DNA from: an uncultured Acidobacteriia bacterium
Lineage (GTDB): Bacteria > Acidobacteriota > Terriglobia > Bryobacterales > Bryobacteraceae
Reading direction: 5' to 3'
Assembly: GCA_903825445.1 (NCBI GenBank)
Contig: CAIKAS010000277.1
Span: 20,639 to 84,638, forward strand
DNA: 64,000 nt
The notes under the pieces were generated by a model. The model saw nothing but the letters and a program-made list of their open reading frames with translations, had not been told where the DNA came from and made no database searches. A program made the position numbers and the translations under genes. Positions within the stretch are counted from its first letter, which is position 1, and the number at the start of each line of letters is the position of its first letter. Shown here piece after piece: positions 33,432-42,256 of the stretch.

Positions 33432-36338
33432 ATGCTTCAGGAACTGAGATTCCAGCTTTCGACTGCTCTTCTGACGGTCATCACCATCGCGGCGGCGATC
33501 GCTGCCGGGGTGAACTATGAGCTGAATCATAAGTTCAGATTGCCGGATGACGGCGTCGTATGGGCTGATCGCGCCGACGGAGTGGTGGCGGCAAAGGTGG
33601 TGCCCGACGGTCCCGCTGACCGGGCGGGCATTAGGACCGGCGACGTTCTCGTATCGATTCAAAGCGGTTCAATTCTCCATGCCGACGACGTTCCGCGCAC
33701 GCTGGCGGCGATCGGAGCGTGGGGGAAAGCGGTTTACGACCTTGGACGCAGCGGAGTGGATATAACCGCGACCGTCTACATCGGAGAAGTGGCGCGTGGC
33801 GTTCCGCTTTCGTACCAGTACCTGGTGGGCGCAGCTTATCTGGCCATAGGACTTTTTATTTATTTCCGGCGCGGCAGCGCTCCGAAAGCGCGGCACTTCT
33901 ACATTTTTTGCCTCGCCTCTTTTGTTTTTTCATGCTTCCACTACACCGGCAAGCTGAACGCATTCGACCAGGTGATGTACTGGGGCAATGTCGTAGCGAA
34001 CTGGCTTGCTCCAGCGCTGTTTCTGCATTTTTGTCTAGGCTTCCCGGAGCCGCGTCCGTGGCAGCGCCGGTGGATGCTGGCAGCGATCTACTCTCCGGGA
34101 GCCGTGCTGACGCTGATTACCGCGGGATTCGCATCCGGTGTTCTTTCCGCGCCCGGTTTTGCCGCGGTGGAGGTGAGATACACACTGGATCGATGCTGGA
34201 TGAGTCTGCTGACGTTCGCCTACATCGTGAGCGGCGTGATTCTGCAGAGCGGCTATATGAAGGCCGAGGATACCGTAGTCCGCCAGCAGATCAAGTGGCT
34301 GCGCAACGGAGTGCTGTTCGGATTCGCTCCCTTCGCGGTGCTTTATGCTATCCCGTGGATACTCGACATGCCGTTCAGCCCGTACCAGAATTATGCGGTA
34401 CTCACGCTGCCACTGATGCCGCTGACCATTGCGTATGCGATCGTCCGCTACCGACTGATGGACGTGGACGTAATTTTCCGTCGCGGCTACGCCTACACGC
34501 TGGCCACCTTGTGCGTGCTGGCGGCATTTTACGCAATCGTGCTGGGCGTGAGCCAACTGGTGCGAGTCAGCATCAAGGACGTGAGCAGCACCAACCTTGT
34601 CATCGTGATGCTCATTGCGACGTTCTTATTTCAGCCGATCCGCACCTGGATACAGGAACGGCTGGACCGCTACTTTTATCGCGACCGCTACGATTATCGG
34701 CGAACACTTATTGAATTCGCCCGGGAACTTAATTCGGAATCCGACCTTGCCCCGATGCTGCAATCCGTCGCGGACCGGCTAATGCAAACTCTCTCAATCC
34801 GCCATGCGGCGTTTTTTTTGGCAGAGGAGACGGCGATCACCACGGGCATTGGCGAGGGCAACCGAGACAACAGCGGCGATACTGCCCCGGCAGAACCGGA
34901 GACTCGCTGGCAACTTCGAATGGCCATGGGCTCCGGCGCACGGGCCATGGAGTCCGGCGAGCCGTTTGACCTGAGCTTTCTTAGCTGGCCCCAAAAAGGC
35001 CCGTACCTGTTTTTTGAAAGAACCCGCTACCATCTCGACGTCATTGCGAGCGGCTGGCCTGCTTCGGTTCGTAAAACCATCGCAGATCTGGATCTGAATT
35101 ATTACCTTCCGTGCTCGGTGCGTGGCAGGACTATCGCCTATATGGGTGTGAGCCGCACCGAGACCGGAGAGTTCCTTTCGAGCGATGACGTGGAACTGCT
35201 GCTGACCCTTGCCAATTACGTCGGCATAGCCATCGAGAATACCAATCTCTACAGGTCGCTGAAAGAGAAGGCCGATGAGTACGAACGACTCAAGGAGTTC
35301 AGCGAGAACATTGTCGAATCGATCAATGTTGGCGTACTCGCAGCCGATCTGGAGGACCGCGTGGAAAGCTGGAACACGCAGATGGAGCGGCTGAGCGGTA
35401 TTGGACGTGCGGATGCGCTGGGACGGCGGCTCTCGGAACTGTTTCCCACCGCGCTGGTGGAGCAACTCGACCGGACACGGGGAGAAATACGCATTCAGCA
35501 CCTCGATAAGTTCACGCTGGATTCCACGCATGGCGAGGCGACGGTGAACATCGCCATCGCACCGCTGGTCTCGCGCGATTTGGAACAAATTGGCCGTTTG
35601 GTAATTTTCGACGACATTACCGCGCGCGCCGAACTGGAGCGCAGACTGGTTCAGGCGGATAAACTCTCGAGCATCGGCCTGCTGGCAGCGGGCGTAGCGC
35701 ACGAAGTGAATACGCCTCTCGCCGTGATTTCCAATTACGCTCAGATGCTGACCAAGCAGGTAGCGGGCGATGAGCAGAAGTCGCGGATGCTCGAAAAGAT
35801 CTCGCGCCAGACGTTCCGAGCCAGTGAAATCGTGAATTCACTCCTGAATTTCTCGCGCACGTGGACGACGGAGCTGGCTGAAGTCCAGGTGAATGCCGTG
35901 ATTCAGGAAACGCTGGCACTGCTGGAACACCAGTTGCGCAAGGCCGGTGTGGAGGTGCGGACGGATCTGGACCGCACACTGGAACCGATCAAAGGCAATC
36001 AGGGAAAGCTCCAACAGGTATTTCTGAATCTGTTCCTCAATGCGCGCGACGCTATGGAGCCATCAGGCGTTCTCCATGTGATCACCCGCCGGAACGATAA
36101 GGGCATCGAAGTAGACGTGATCGACACGGGGCACGGGATCGCGCCAGAGCATATGGGCAGGATCTACGACCCCTTCTTCACGACCAAAGGGGTCAAGAAG
36201 GGCACCGGCCTCGGCCTGTCCGTGACATATGGCATCATTCAGGAGCATGGTGGCGCCATTGAGGCAGTTTCAAAACCGGGCGAAGGAACCTGCTTCCATT
36301 TGGAGTTTCCCGTTGTCCGGAAGGCGGTGAATGCATGA
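33432..36338 (+). CDS. Membrane histidine kinase with periplasmic PDZ, GAF and PAS domains
   Basis: 968 residues. TM1 (about 10-28) leads to a PDZ-like domain (about 40-120, with VVPDGPADRAGIRTGDVLVSI in two pieces), then about seven membrane helices (125-390). The cytoplasmic part has a GAF domain (about 430-605), a PAS domain (about 620-730), a HisKA helix with phospho-acceptor His757 in AHEVNTPL, and an HATPase domain with DTGHGIAPEH and GTGLGLSVTYGI. The order recalls PrsK-like kinases. Stop and next start overlap (ATGA), so it forms a two-component pair with the sigma-54 regulator. The PDZ on the outside suggests sensing of protein termini or envelope state. Confidence 0.92.
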   Translation: MLQELRFQLSTALLTVITIAAAIAAGVNYELNHKFRLPDDGVVWADRADGVVAAKVVPDGPADRAGIRTGDVLVSIQSGSILHADDVPRTLAAIGAWGKAVYDLGRSGVDITATVYIGEVARGVPLSYQYLVGAAYLAIGLFIYFRRGSAPKARHFYIFCLASFVFSCFHYTGKLNAFDQVMYWGNVVANWLAPALFLHFCLGFPEPRPWQRRWMLAAIYSPGAVLTLITAGFASGVLSAPGFAAVEVRYTLDRCWMSLLTFAYIVSGVILQSGYMKAEDTVVRQQIKWLRNGVLFGFAPFAVLYAIPWILDMPFSPYQNYAVLTLPLMPLTIAYAIVRYRLMDVDVIFRRGYAYTLATLCVLAAFYAIVLGVSQLVRVSIKDVSSTNLVIVMLIATFLFQPIRTWIQERLDRYFYRDRYDYRRTLIEFARELNSESDLAPMLQSVADRLMQTLSIRHAAFFLAEETAITTGIGEGNRDNSGDTAPAEPETRWQLRMAMGSGARAMESGEPFDLSFLSWPQKGPYLFFERTRYHLDVIASGWPASVRKTIADLDLNYYLPCSVRGRTIAYMGVSRTETGEFLSSDDVELLLTLANYVGIAIENTNLYRSLKEKADEYERLKEFSENIVESINVGVLAADLEDRVESWNTQMERLSGIGRADALGRRLSELFPTALVEQLDRTRGEIRIQHLDKFTLDSTHGEATVNIAIAPLVSRDLEQIGRLVIFDDITARAELERRLVQADKLSSIGLLAAGVAHEVNTPLAVISNYAQMLTKQVAGDEQKSRMLEKISRQTFRASEIVNSLLNFSRTWTTELAEVQVNAVIQETLALLEHQLRKAGVEVRTDLDRTLEPIKGNQGKLQQVFLNLFLNARDAMEPSGVLHVITRRNDKGIEVDVIDTGHGIAPEHMGRIYDPFFTTKGVKKGTGLGLSVTYGIIQEHGGAIEAVSKPGEGTCFHLEFPVVRKAVNA

Positions 36339-37846
36339 CGCCTGGGCATGAGATTGACGAAACACCGGATGCGGGCAGCGCCGCAGGGGGCAATACGCAG
36401 ATTCGACAAGGTGGTCCCGCAAAGGGCCGAATTCTTATCATTGACGACGAACTCGAGATCAGGGAGAGTCTGGAAGCGCTGCTGACATCGGAAGGCTATG
36501 AGGTTGTACTCGCCCCCAATGCTACCGAAGGCGAACGTGAACTTGAATCGCGGGCCTGGGATCTGGTGTTGCTGGATCTGATGATGCCGGACAAATCCGG
36601 TATGGAAGTATTGCGCGACGTCCGCGAGCGCGACCGCCATACGCCGATCTTCATGATCACGGCCTGGGGCAGCGTGGAAGCGGCGGTACAGGCAGTTAAG
36701 CTCGGCGCTAACGATTATGTGTCGAAGCCGTGGGATAACGACAAGCTCGTAATCGAAATAGACCGCGCCATATCCGGCCAGCGGCTGATCGATGAAAACA
36801 CGCAACTCAAGCGCACTCTGAAACAGCGCTACAGTTTTCCCAACATCGTCGGCAAGAGTGACCGCATGCTGAAGGTGCTGGATCTTGTCTCGCAGGTGGC
36901 GTCGAGCCGTTCCACTATTTTGATCACGGGCGACACAGGCACAGGGAAGGAACTCATAGCTAAGGCAATTCATTCCAATTCGCCCCGCGTGGACTACGCT
37001 TTTGTGGCGGTTAACAGCGGTTCGCTGCCCACCGATCTGCTGGAGTCAACTTTGTTCGGACACGTGAAGGGTGCGTTTACCTCGGCGATCCAGAACAAGA
37101 AGGGCGCGTTTGAGGTTGCGAACAAGGGCACCATCTTCTTCGACGAGGTGGGAACGATCGGGCCGGAGACGCAGGCCAAGCTGTTGCGCGTAATTCAGGA
37201 AAAGGAATTCACACCACTCGGATCGAACGAAGTAATGAAGGTTGACGTCAGGATTCTGGCTGCGACCAACGCCGATCTTCGCAAGATGGTGGAAGAGAAA
37301 AAATTCCGCGAAGATCTTTACTATCGGCTCAACGTCATCAACATCAATTTGCCGCCCCTGCGGGAGCGCCGCGAGGATATTCCGGCGCTGATCCACCACT
37401 TCCTGGAACGGTTCTGCAAAGAGAATGAGAAGTATCTCGACGATGATGGCCGAACATTACTGCGCTTTGAACCGGAAGCGATGCAGTTGCTGCTCGACCA
37501 CAGCTGGCCAGGGAATGTTCGCGAACTGGAAAATGTGGTGGAACGTGCGGTGGTACTCGCGTCGGTGCCCTTGATTACCGTGGACGTTCTGCCCGACTAT
37601 CTGGTGCAGGCCTCCGGCATCCGCACGCGTCCAAGCGAGAACGGCGCGATGCCGGCAGACGCATCGTTGTTTGAGATCGTGGCTGAATTCGAACGTCGCA
37701 CGATCACGGAGTATCTGGACCGTTTCAATGGCAGCCAGACAGAGGCGGCAGAGGCGCTGCGCGTACCGCTTTCCACCTTGAACCAGAAGATCAAACGCCT
37801 GAATATCGACGTAAAAAAGCGCGGCGATAAAGCGCCAGCTGCGTAA
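36335..37846 (+). CDS. NtrC-type sigma-54-dependent response regulator
   Basis: 503 residues. Receiver domain with phospho-acceptor Asp81 (LLDLMMPDKSG) and the conserved Lys in YVSKPW. AAA+ domain with Walker A GDTGTGKE, the sigma-54 contact loop GAFTSA (246-251; the fifth residue is Ser where Gly is usual) and the [15 protein letters not shown] motif. Fis-type helix-turn-helix at the C-terminus (GSQTEAAEALRVPLSTLNQKI). It activates RNA polymerase-sigma54 promoters once phosphorylated by the overlapping kinase gene upstream. Targets not identified. Confidence 0.94.
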   Translation: MTPGHEIDETPDAGSAAGGNTQIRQGGPAKGRILIIDDELEIRESLEALLTSEGYEVVLAPNATEGERELESRAWDLVLLDLMMPDKSGMEVLRDVRERDRHTPIFMITAWGSVEAAVQAVKLGANDYVSKPWDNDKLVIEIDRAISGQRLIDENTQLKRTLKQRYSFPNIVGKSDRMLKVLDLVSQVASSRSTILITGDTGTGKELIAKAIHSNSPRVDYAFVAVNSGSLPTDLLESTLFGHVKGAFTSAIQNKKGAFEVANKGTIFFDEVGTIGPETQAKLLRVIQEKEFTPLGSNEVMKVDVRILAATNADLRKMVEEKKFREDLYYRLNVININLPPLRERREDIPALIHHFLERFCKENEKYLDDDGRTLLRFEPEAMQLLLDHSWPGNVRELENVVERAVVLASVPLITVDVLPDYLVQASGIRTRPSENGAMPADASLFEIVAEFERRTITEYLDRFNGSQTEAAEALRVPLSTLNQKIKRLNIDVKKRGDKAPAA

Positions 37847-37887
37847 ATGCTACAGCCGGTGTTCGGGCTCTCGCTACAGTAGTAATA

Positions 37888-39048
37888 GTGGCTTCACCGA
37901 GGGAATTTGGCTCACGATTCTGGGCTCTGATAGGCGCGACATTTCTGGGGTTTGTGGGAATGGGTACCGTGTTGCCCGCGTTAGCGCCGCACGTCCGCTA
38001 CGACCTGGGCGGCACCGATCGCACGGTCGGTTTTGTGATCGGCATCTTTTCCGTTGTGGCGCTGGCCGGGCGTTTGTTTTCAGGGCCGCTGGCCGATGGT
38101 CGCGGCCGCAAGGTCGCTTTTCTCACAGGTCTCGGCAGTTGCACACTGGCGGGAGCGATTTATTTGCTGCCCCTCGGTCTGACCGGCATCTGGATCGGGC
38201 GCTGCTTCCAGGGTCTGGGCGAGGCATGCCTGTACACGGGTGCGGCAGCATGGGCAGTGGAACTCGCGGGCACGCACCGCAGCGCGCAGGCGCTGGGTTA
38301 TCTGAGCAGCGGCATCTGGGGAGGCTTGTCCGCCGGACCCGCCCTAGGCCAGTGGCTCGTGACCTTTCAACACGCGGCAATGTTCCAGTTGTTGGCGGGT
38401 GCAGCGGGATTCGCGATGCTCTGGCGAATACCAGAGCACTTCACTCCGCACAAGGACGGAGGTAACTTCAAGTGGCCGTCGCGTTCCCTCATCATGCCTG
38501 GACTCGCCGTAGGCTTTGTCAACGTGCACTATCCGGTGGTCGTCGGCTTTCTGGTATTGCATCTGGCGCACTATGGAAATTCAGGTAAAGCTGCGCTGAG
38601 CGCGTACGCCGGCGCCATGCTGTGTTCGCGATTCTTCCTGGGAGGCCTGCCGGATCGCGTGCATCCGCGCATCACCTATTACTTTGGGTTAACCGCAATG
38701 GCATCGGGCCTGTTGACGCTGGCCTCTGGACCGCGACCCGCTATTGCCATCGCAAGCGCGGCGCTGCTCGGTCTCGGATTCTCGTTTCCGTTTTCCTCCA
38801 TCGCGTCGACCGTCATGCGGCGGGCGCCGGATCATGAGCGAGGTTACACAGTAGGAATTCTGAGCGCGTTTTACGATTTCTTCGTGGGAAGCGGCTCGTT
38901 TGCGGCTGGCGCGATATCCCATCGATTTGGGTATCCGGCGGCATTCGTGATGGCGGCCGCAGCGCTCGTGGCATCTGCGGGTTTTGCATGGTTCGTGCTG
39001 CCTGCTACGAACGAGAGTAGCCTGCTTCAGCCCAGCAATGCGGTGTAG
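37888..39048 (+). CDS. MFS transporter
   Basis: 386 residues with about twelve membrane helices and the inter-helix motif LADGRGRK between TM2 and TM3 (the A-motif of the major facilitator superfamily). GTG start; no strong ribosome-binding site seen. Substrate unknown; the compact size fits drug or sugar efflux-type members. The 3' end overlaps the dGTPase gene on the other strand by 22 bases. Confidence 0.85.
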   Translation: MASPREFGSRFWALIGATFLGFVGMGTVLPALAPHVRYDLGGTDRTVGFVIGIFSVVALAGRLFSGPLADGRGRKVAFLTGLGSCTLAGAIYLLPLGLTGIWIGRCFQGLGEACLYTGAAAWAVELAGTHRSAQALGYLSSGIWGGLSAGPALGQWLVTFQHAAMFQLLAGAAGFAMLWRIPEHFTPHKDGGNFKWPSRSLIMPGLAVGFVNVHYPVVVGFLVLHLAHYGNSGKAALSAYAGAMLCSRFFLGGLPDRVHPRITYYFGLTAMASGLLTLASGPRPAIAIASAALLGLGFSFPFSSIASTVMRRAPDHERGYTVGILSAFYDFFVGSGSFAAGAISHRFGYPAAFVMAAAALVASAGFAWFVLPATNESSLLQPSNAV

Positions 39049-40151
39049 ACACGATGAAAGTAGCCATCGGTCATGCCTGCTATGTAATCGCAGACGGCCC
39101 GATGCCGGGGCGTTGTCTCTGCGCCCGACTCTGACTCCACGCCATCGCCGTGTGGCACGAGTTCCGGATGCGCCATCAGATGTGCGAATAAGAGAGCAAG
39201 CCTTTCAATCGAGTGCCTGCGATCCTCCGCCAGGGCGTGAGAGGAGTACACATGCCGGAGGAGGAAGCTCTTGAGTTCGCGGCTGGTCGCGGCCGCAACT
39301 TCGGTAAACCGAACGACGCGCGCGGGTAGCCGGCGGACTGCTTCCACGTCCTTAGCACCCGAGGCACGGGCACAACTCACGGTGCCTTCGATCAGGCCGG
39401 AAACCAGGCCATCGATCAAATGGCGAACCGATTCCTGGAAACGCTCGCGTTCTGTTGCACCCGGAAAGCTGGTTTCCACTCCATCGAGGATCTCGGCGTA
39501 GACGGGCACGGCATCCGCAATTTGTCCGGGGCGCAGCAAGCCAGCTTCGTACGCATCATCCAGGTCTGCGGCGTTGTATGCAATTTCATCGGCAAGATCG
39601 ATGAGCTGTGCTTCCACTGGCGGACGGAGGCCGGGGAGGTATTGATCGAGCGTGGAGGATTCACCCGGGATGAGGTCGCGCGAATGCTTAACGATGCCTT
39701 CGCGGACTTCAAAGGTCAGATTGAGCCCCGGAAAACGCGGATAGCGTCGCTCGAGTGAATCGACCAGACGCAGCGACTGCACGTTGTGATTAAAGCGCTC
39801 GCCATACTTCCTCATCTCGTGATCGAGTGCGTCCTCGCCTGCATGGGCGAATGGTGGATGACCGACATCGTGCACAAGGGCGAGAGCCTCGGTGAGATCT
39901 TCGTTCAATCCAAGTACGTTTGCTACTGTGCGCGCGATCTGGGAGACTTCGATCGTGTGGGTCAGACGATTGCGGAAGTGATCGGACAGGCCTGGCGCGA
40001 AGACCTGGGTCTTGTTCTCAAGACGGCGGAACGCGCGGGCATGGATTATGCGGTCGCGGTCGCGCTGAAAGGGATTGCGATAGGAGTGCTCAGGCTCAGG
40101 ATAGCGGCGGCCTCGTGAACGTTCGCTCGAAAACCGGAGGTGGCTGAGCAT
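39027..40151 (-). CDS. dgt: dGTPase-like HD-domain triphosphohydrolase
   Basis: 374 residues. The HD metal site is visible in RLTHTIEVSQIAR and LVHDVGHPPFAHAGE, with further elements FNHNVQSLRLVD and LIDLADEIAYNAADLDD typical of deoxyguanosinetriphosphate triphosphohydrolase-like proteins. The family releases triphosphate from dGTP or other dNTPs, keeps pools balanced and in some cases limits phage replication. Convergent with the MFS gene. Confidence 0.93.
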   Translation of the reverse strand: MLSHLRFSSERSRGRRYPEPEHSYRNPFQRDRDRIIHARAFRRLENKTQVFAPGLSDHFRNRLTHTIEVSQIARTVANVLGLNEDLTEALALVHDVGHPPFAHAGEDALDHEMRKYGERFNHNVQSLRLVDSLERRYPRFPGLNLTFEVREGIVKHSRDLIPGESSTLDQYLPGLRPPVEAQLIDLADEIAYNAADLDDAYEAGLLRPGQIADAVPVYAEILDGVETSFPGATERERFQESVRHLIDGLVSGLIEGTVSCARASGAKDVEAVRRLPARVVRFTEVAAATSRELKSFLLRHVYSSHALAEDRRHSIERLALLFAHLMAHPELVPHGDGVESESGAETTPRHRAVCDYIAGMTDGYFHRVYTALLG

Positions 40152-40188
40152 ATTCTGTGGCGCCGCGCGGCGTCGAAAGGGATCCGGA

Positions 40189-40905
40189 CTACTTTGCCTG
40201 AGGCAACTGCGCCATCAAGGTCACTGCTATCTGGCTCACATCGCTTGACTGGGCACCCTGCGCCGCTATGGGTATCAGGAGCTTACGCGCTTCTTCCGGC
40301 TGCTTGTCGGCAATGCCTTTAGCAAGAACAATGGCGGCCTGGTCTTTGGAAACCATCGCCGTCGGATTGGCCATCAGGTCTTTCAGTAGCGCGCTCGCGC
40401 CATCGGGGTTGCCAAGGGAGAACTGCAGTTGGGCCTTGGCGAGCTTGGCCAGCGACGCATAGTCCGCGCCAGCGTTGGCTGCAACGTCGTCGTACTTCTT
40501 CGAGCCATCGTCGAGCTTGCCATCGGCCACGTCCATGCCGGCCAAATAGTACTCAGCTGCGTAAGCTTCGTTCGATCCGCCGTTCTGGCTGACAATCGTA
40601 TTGAATGCCTTACGGACGGCCTCTTCTTTGGCGGTGTCCGTAGTAAAGCTGGGGCCGCCGGTCGGGTTGTCAGCGCCGACTGGGGCGCTCTGAAGCGTGA
40701 TAGCGGACGCCAGGGCCTGCTCGCGCGCGTCACGACGGGAACTGATGAAGAACCACGAACCGAGACCGATGACGAGCACAGCAAGGACCGCGATCCCGCC
40801 GCGAATCGCCTGCGTGCGGTGGGTCACGAGAAAATGCGCCGTCTCTTCGACTTTAAGCGCAACATTATCCTGCTTTAACTCTTTACGGCTCAGATGATCG
40901 GACAC
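40189..40905 (-). CDS. YfgM-like single-pass TPR protein
   Basis: 238 residues. A short cytoplasmic N-terminus precedes one membrane helix (GGIAVLAVLVIGLGSWFF, about 36-53), followed by TPR-like helical repeats outside. Layout matches YfgM/TPR_21 proteins, which assist proteins leaving the Sec translocon. The C-terminal repeats (SLGNPDGASALLKDLMAN) are regular. Role is inferred from this layout. Confidence 0.75.
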   Translation of the reverse strand: MSDHLSRKELKQDNVALKVEETAHFLVTHRTQAIRGGIAVLAVLVIGLGSWFFISSRRDAREQALASAITLQSAPVGADNPTGGPSFTTDTAKEEAVRKAFNTIVSQNGGSNEAYAAEYYLAGMDVADGKLDDGSKKYDDVAANAGADYASLAKLAKAQLQFSLGNPDGASALLKDLMANPTAMVSKDQAAIVLAKGIADKQPEEARKLLIPIAAQGAQSSDVSQIAVTLMAQLPQAK

Positions 40906-40955
40906 GGAAACCTCTGGATGGACTTACCTCATGATATTAACATGTGGGTTAGGCC

Positions 40956-42242
40956 ATGCCCCACGTTCTGCTGACCACATTCGGCTCCCTTGGCGATCTG
41001 CACCCCTATATCGCAGTCGGTCTGGGCCTGCGGAATCGGGGCCATCGGGTGACCATCGCGACCTCCGAGGGGTACCGCGCGAAGGTGGAGGGCGAAGGCC
41101 TGGGTTTCCGTGCGGTGCGGCCCGACATTGGCACGCTAATCGCCGATCCCGAGGTAATGGCCCGGGCTTTTCACCCGCGCACGGGTACCGAGTATGTGAT
41201 CCGGCGCATGTTTCTGCCGTATCTCGAACAATCTTATAGGGATCTTCTGACGATCGCGCGGGAAGCCGACCTCCTTGTCGGGCATCCGATCGCCTTCGCC
41301 ACACCGATTGTTGCCGAACAATTAGGGAAGCCATGGGTTTCAGTAGCATTACAACCGTCGGTGATGCTCTCAGCTTTCGATCCCCCTTCGATCTCAGGCC
41401 TGCCGTGGCTGGAATCGTTTCGCGGCTGCGGACCCGGCTTTTGGCGTCTGTTCTTCGGACTTGGGAGGCGAGTGGCGAGGGAATGGGGTACGCCGATCAA
41501 TGAGTTGCGTCGGAAGCTGGGGCTGCCAGATTCGCGCGATCCAGTACTTGACGGCATGTTCTCGCCTTTTGGGACGCAGGCCTGGTTTTCCCGCGTCATG
41601 GCCCGGCCCCAGGCCGATTGGCCGATGAAAACCGCAATCACTGGATTTCCGTTCTACGACAAGCTCACGCCGGGACAAGGGCTATCCGCCGATCTGGCCG
41701 GGTTCCTCGACGCCGGACCACCACCTGTGGTCTTCACGCTGGGATCAGCGGCCGTGCGCCATGCAGGGAAGTTCTACACAGAGAGCGCGGAGGCCGCGCG
41801 CACGCTGGGTTGCCGGGCTGTGTTGCTGATTGGCAGAGATGCCAGAAATGCGCCAAATGTCGCGCTGCCGGATGGAGTGATCGCGGCGGAGTATGCGCCG
41901 TATTCCGAGCTGTTTCCACGGGCAGCCGCCATCGTGCATCAGGGTGGCGCCGGGACTACGGCACAGGCATTAAGGGCCGGCGTGCCAATGTGCATGGTGC
42001 CCTTCAGCCACGATCAGCCGGATAACGCTCGTCGCTGCGCCGGACTGGGCGTGGCCAGGATCATCCCTCGAAAAAAGTACCGGAGCGCCCGGGCAGCGAA
42101 TGAGCTGGGGCGGTTGCTATCGGATGGGAACTACCGGACGGCGGCCCAAAACGTTGCCCTGGGATTGGCAAGAGAGGATGGTATTTCGGCGGCTTGCGAT
42201 GGAATGGACCGGACGCTGGGTGATTTCTTCGGGCAGGCATAG
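40956..42242 (+). CDS. UGT/MGT-type glycosyltransferase (GT1)
   Basis: 428 residues. The N-terminal acceptor domain opens TTFGSLGDLHPYIA, and the C-terminal nucleotide-sugar domain has the GT1 signature HQGGAGTTAQALRAGVP and PFSHDQPDNA. Such enzymes glycosylate lipids or secondary metabolites such as sterols and macrolides; acceptor unknown. The ATG is 51 bases from the divergent YfgM-like gene. MutL follows after 14 bases. Confidence 0.88.
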   Translation: MPHVLLTTFGSLGDLHPYIAVGLGLRNRGHRVTIATSEGYRAKVEGEGLGFRAVRPDIGTLIADPEVMARAFHPRTGTEYVIRRMFLPYLEQSYRDLLTIAREADLLVGHPIAFATPIVAEQLGKPWVSVALQPSVMLSAFDPPSISGLPWLESFRGCGPGFWRLFFGLGRRVAREWGTPINELRRKLGLPDSRDPVLDGMFSPFGTQAWFSRVMARPQADWPMKTAITGFPFYDKLTPGQGLSADLAGFLDAGPPPVVFTLGSAAVRHAGKFYTESAEAARTLGCRAVLLIGRDARNAPNVALPDGVIAAEYAPYSELFPRAAAIVHQGGAGTTAQALRAGVPMCMVPFSHDQPDNARRCAGLGVARIIPRKKYRSARAANELGRLLSDGNYRTAAQNVALGLAREDGISAACDGMDRTLGDFFGQA

Positions 42243-42256
42243 CTTAGAGTAATGAC

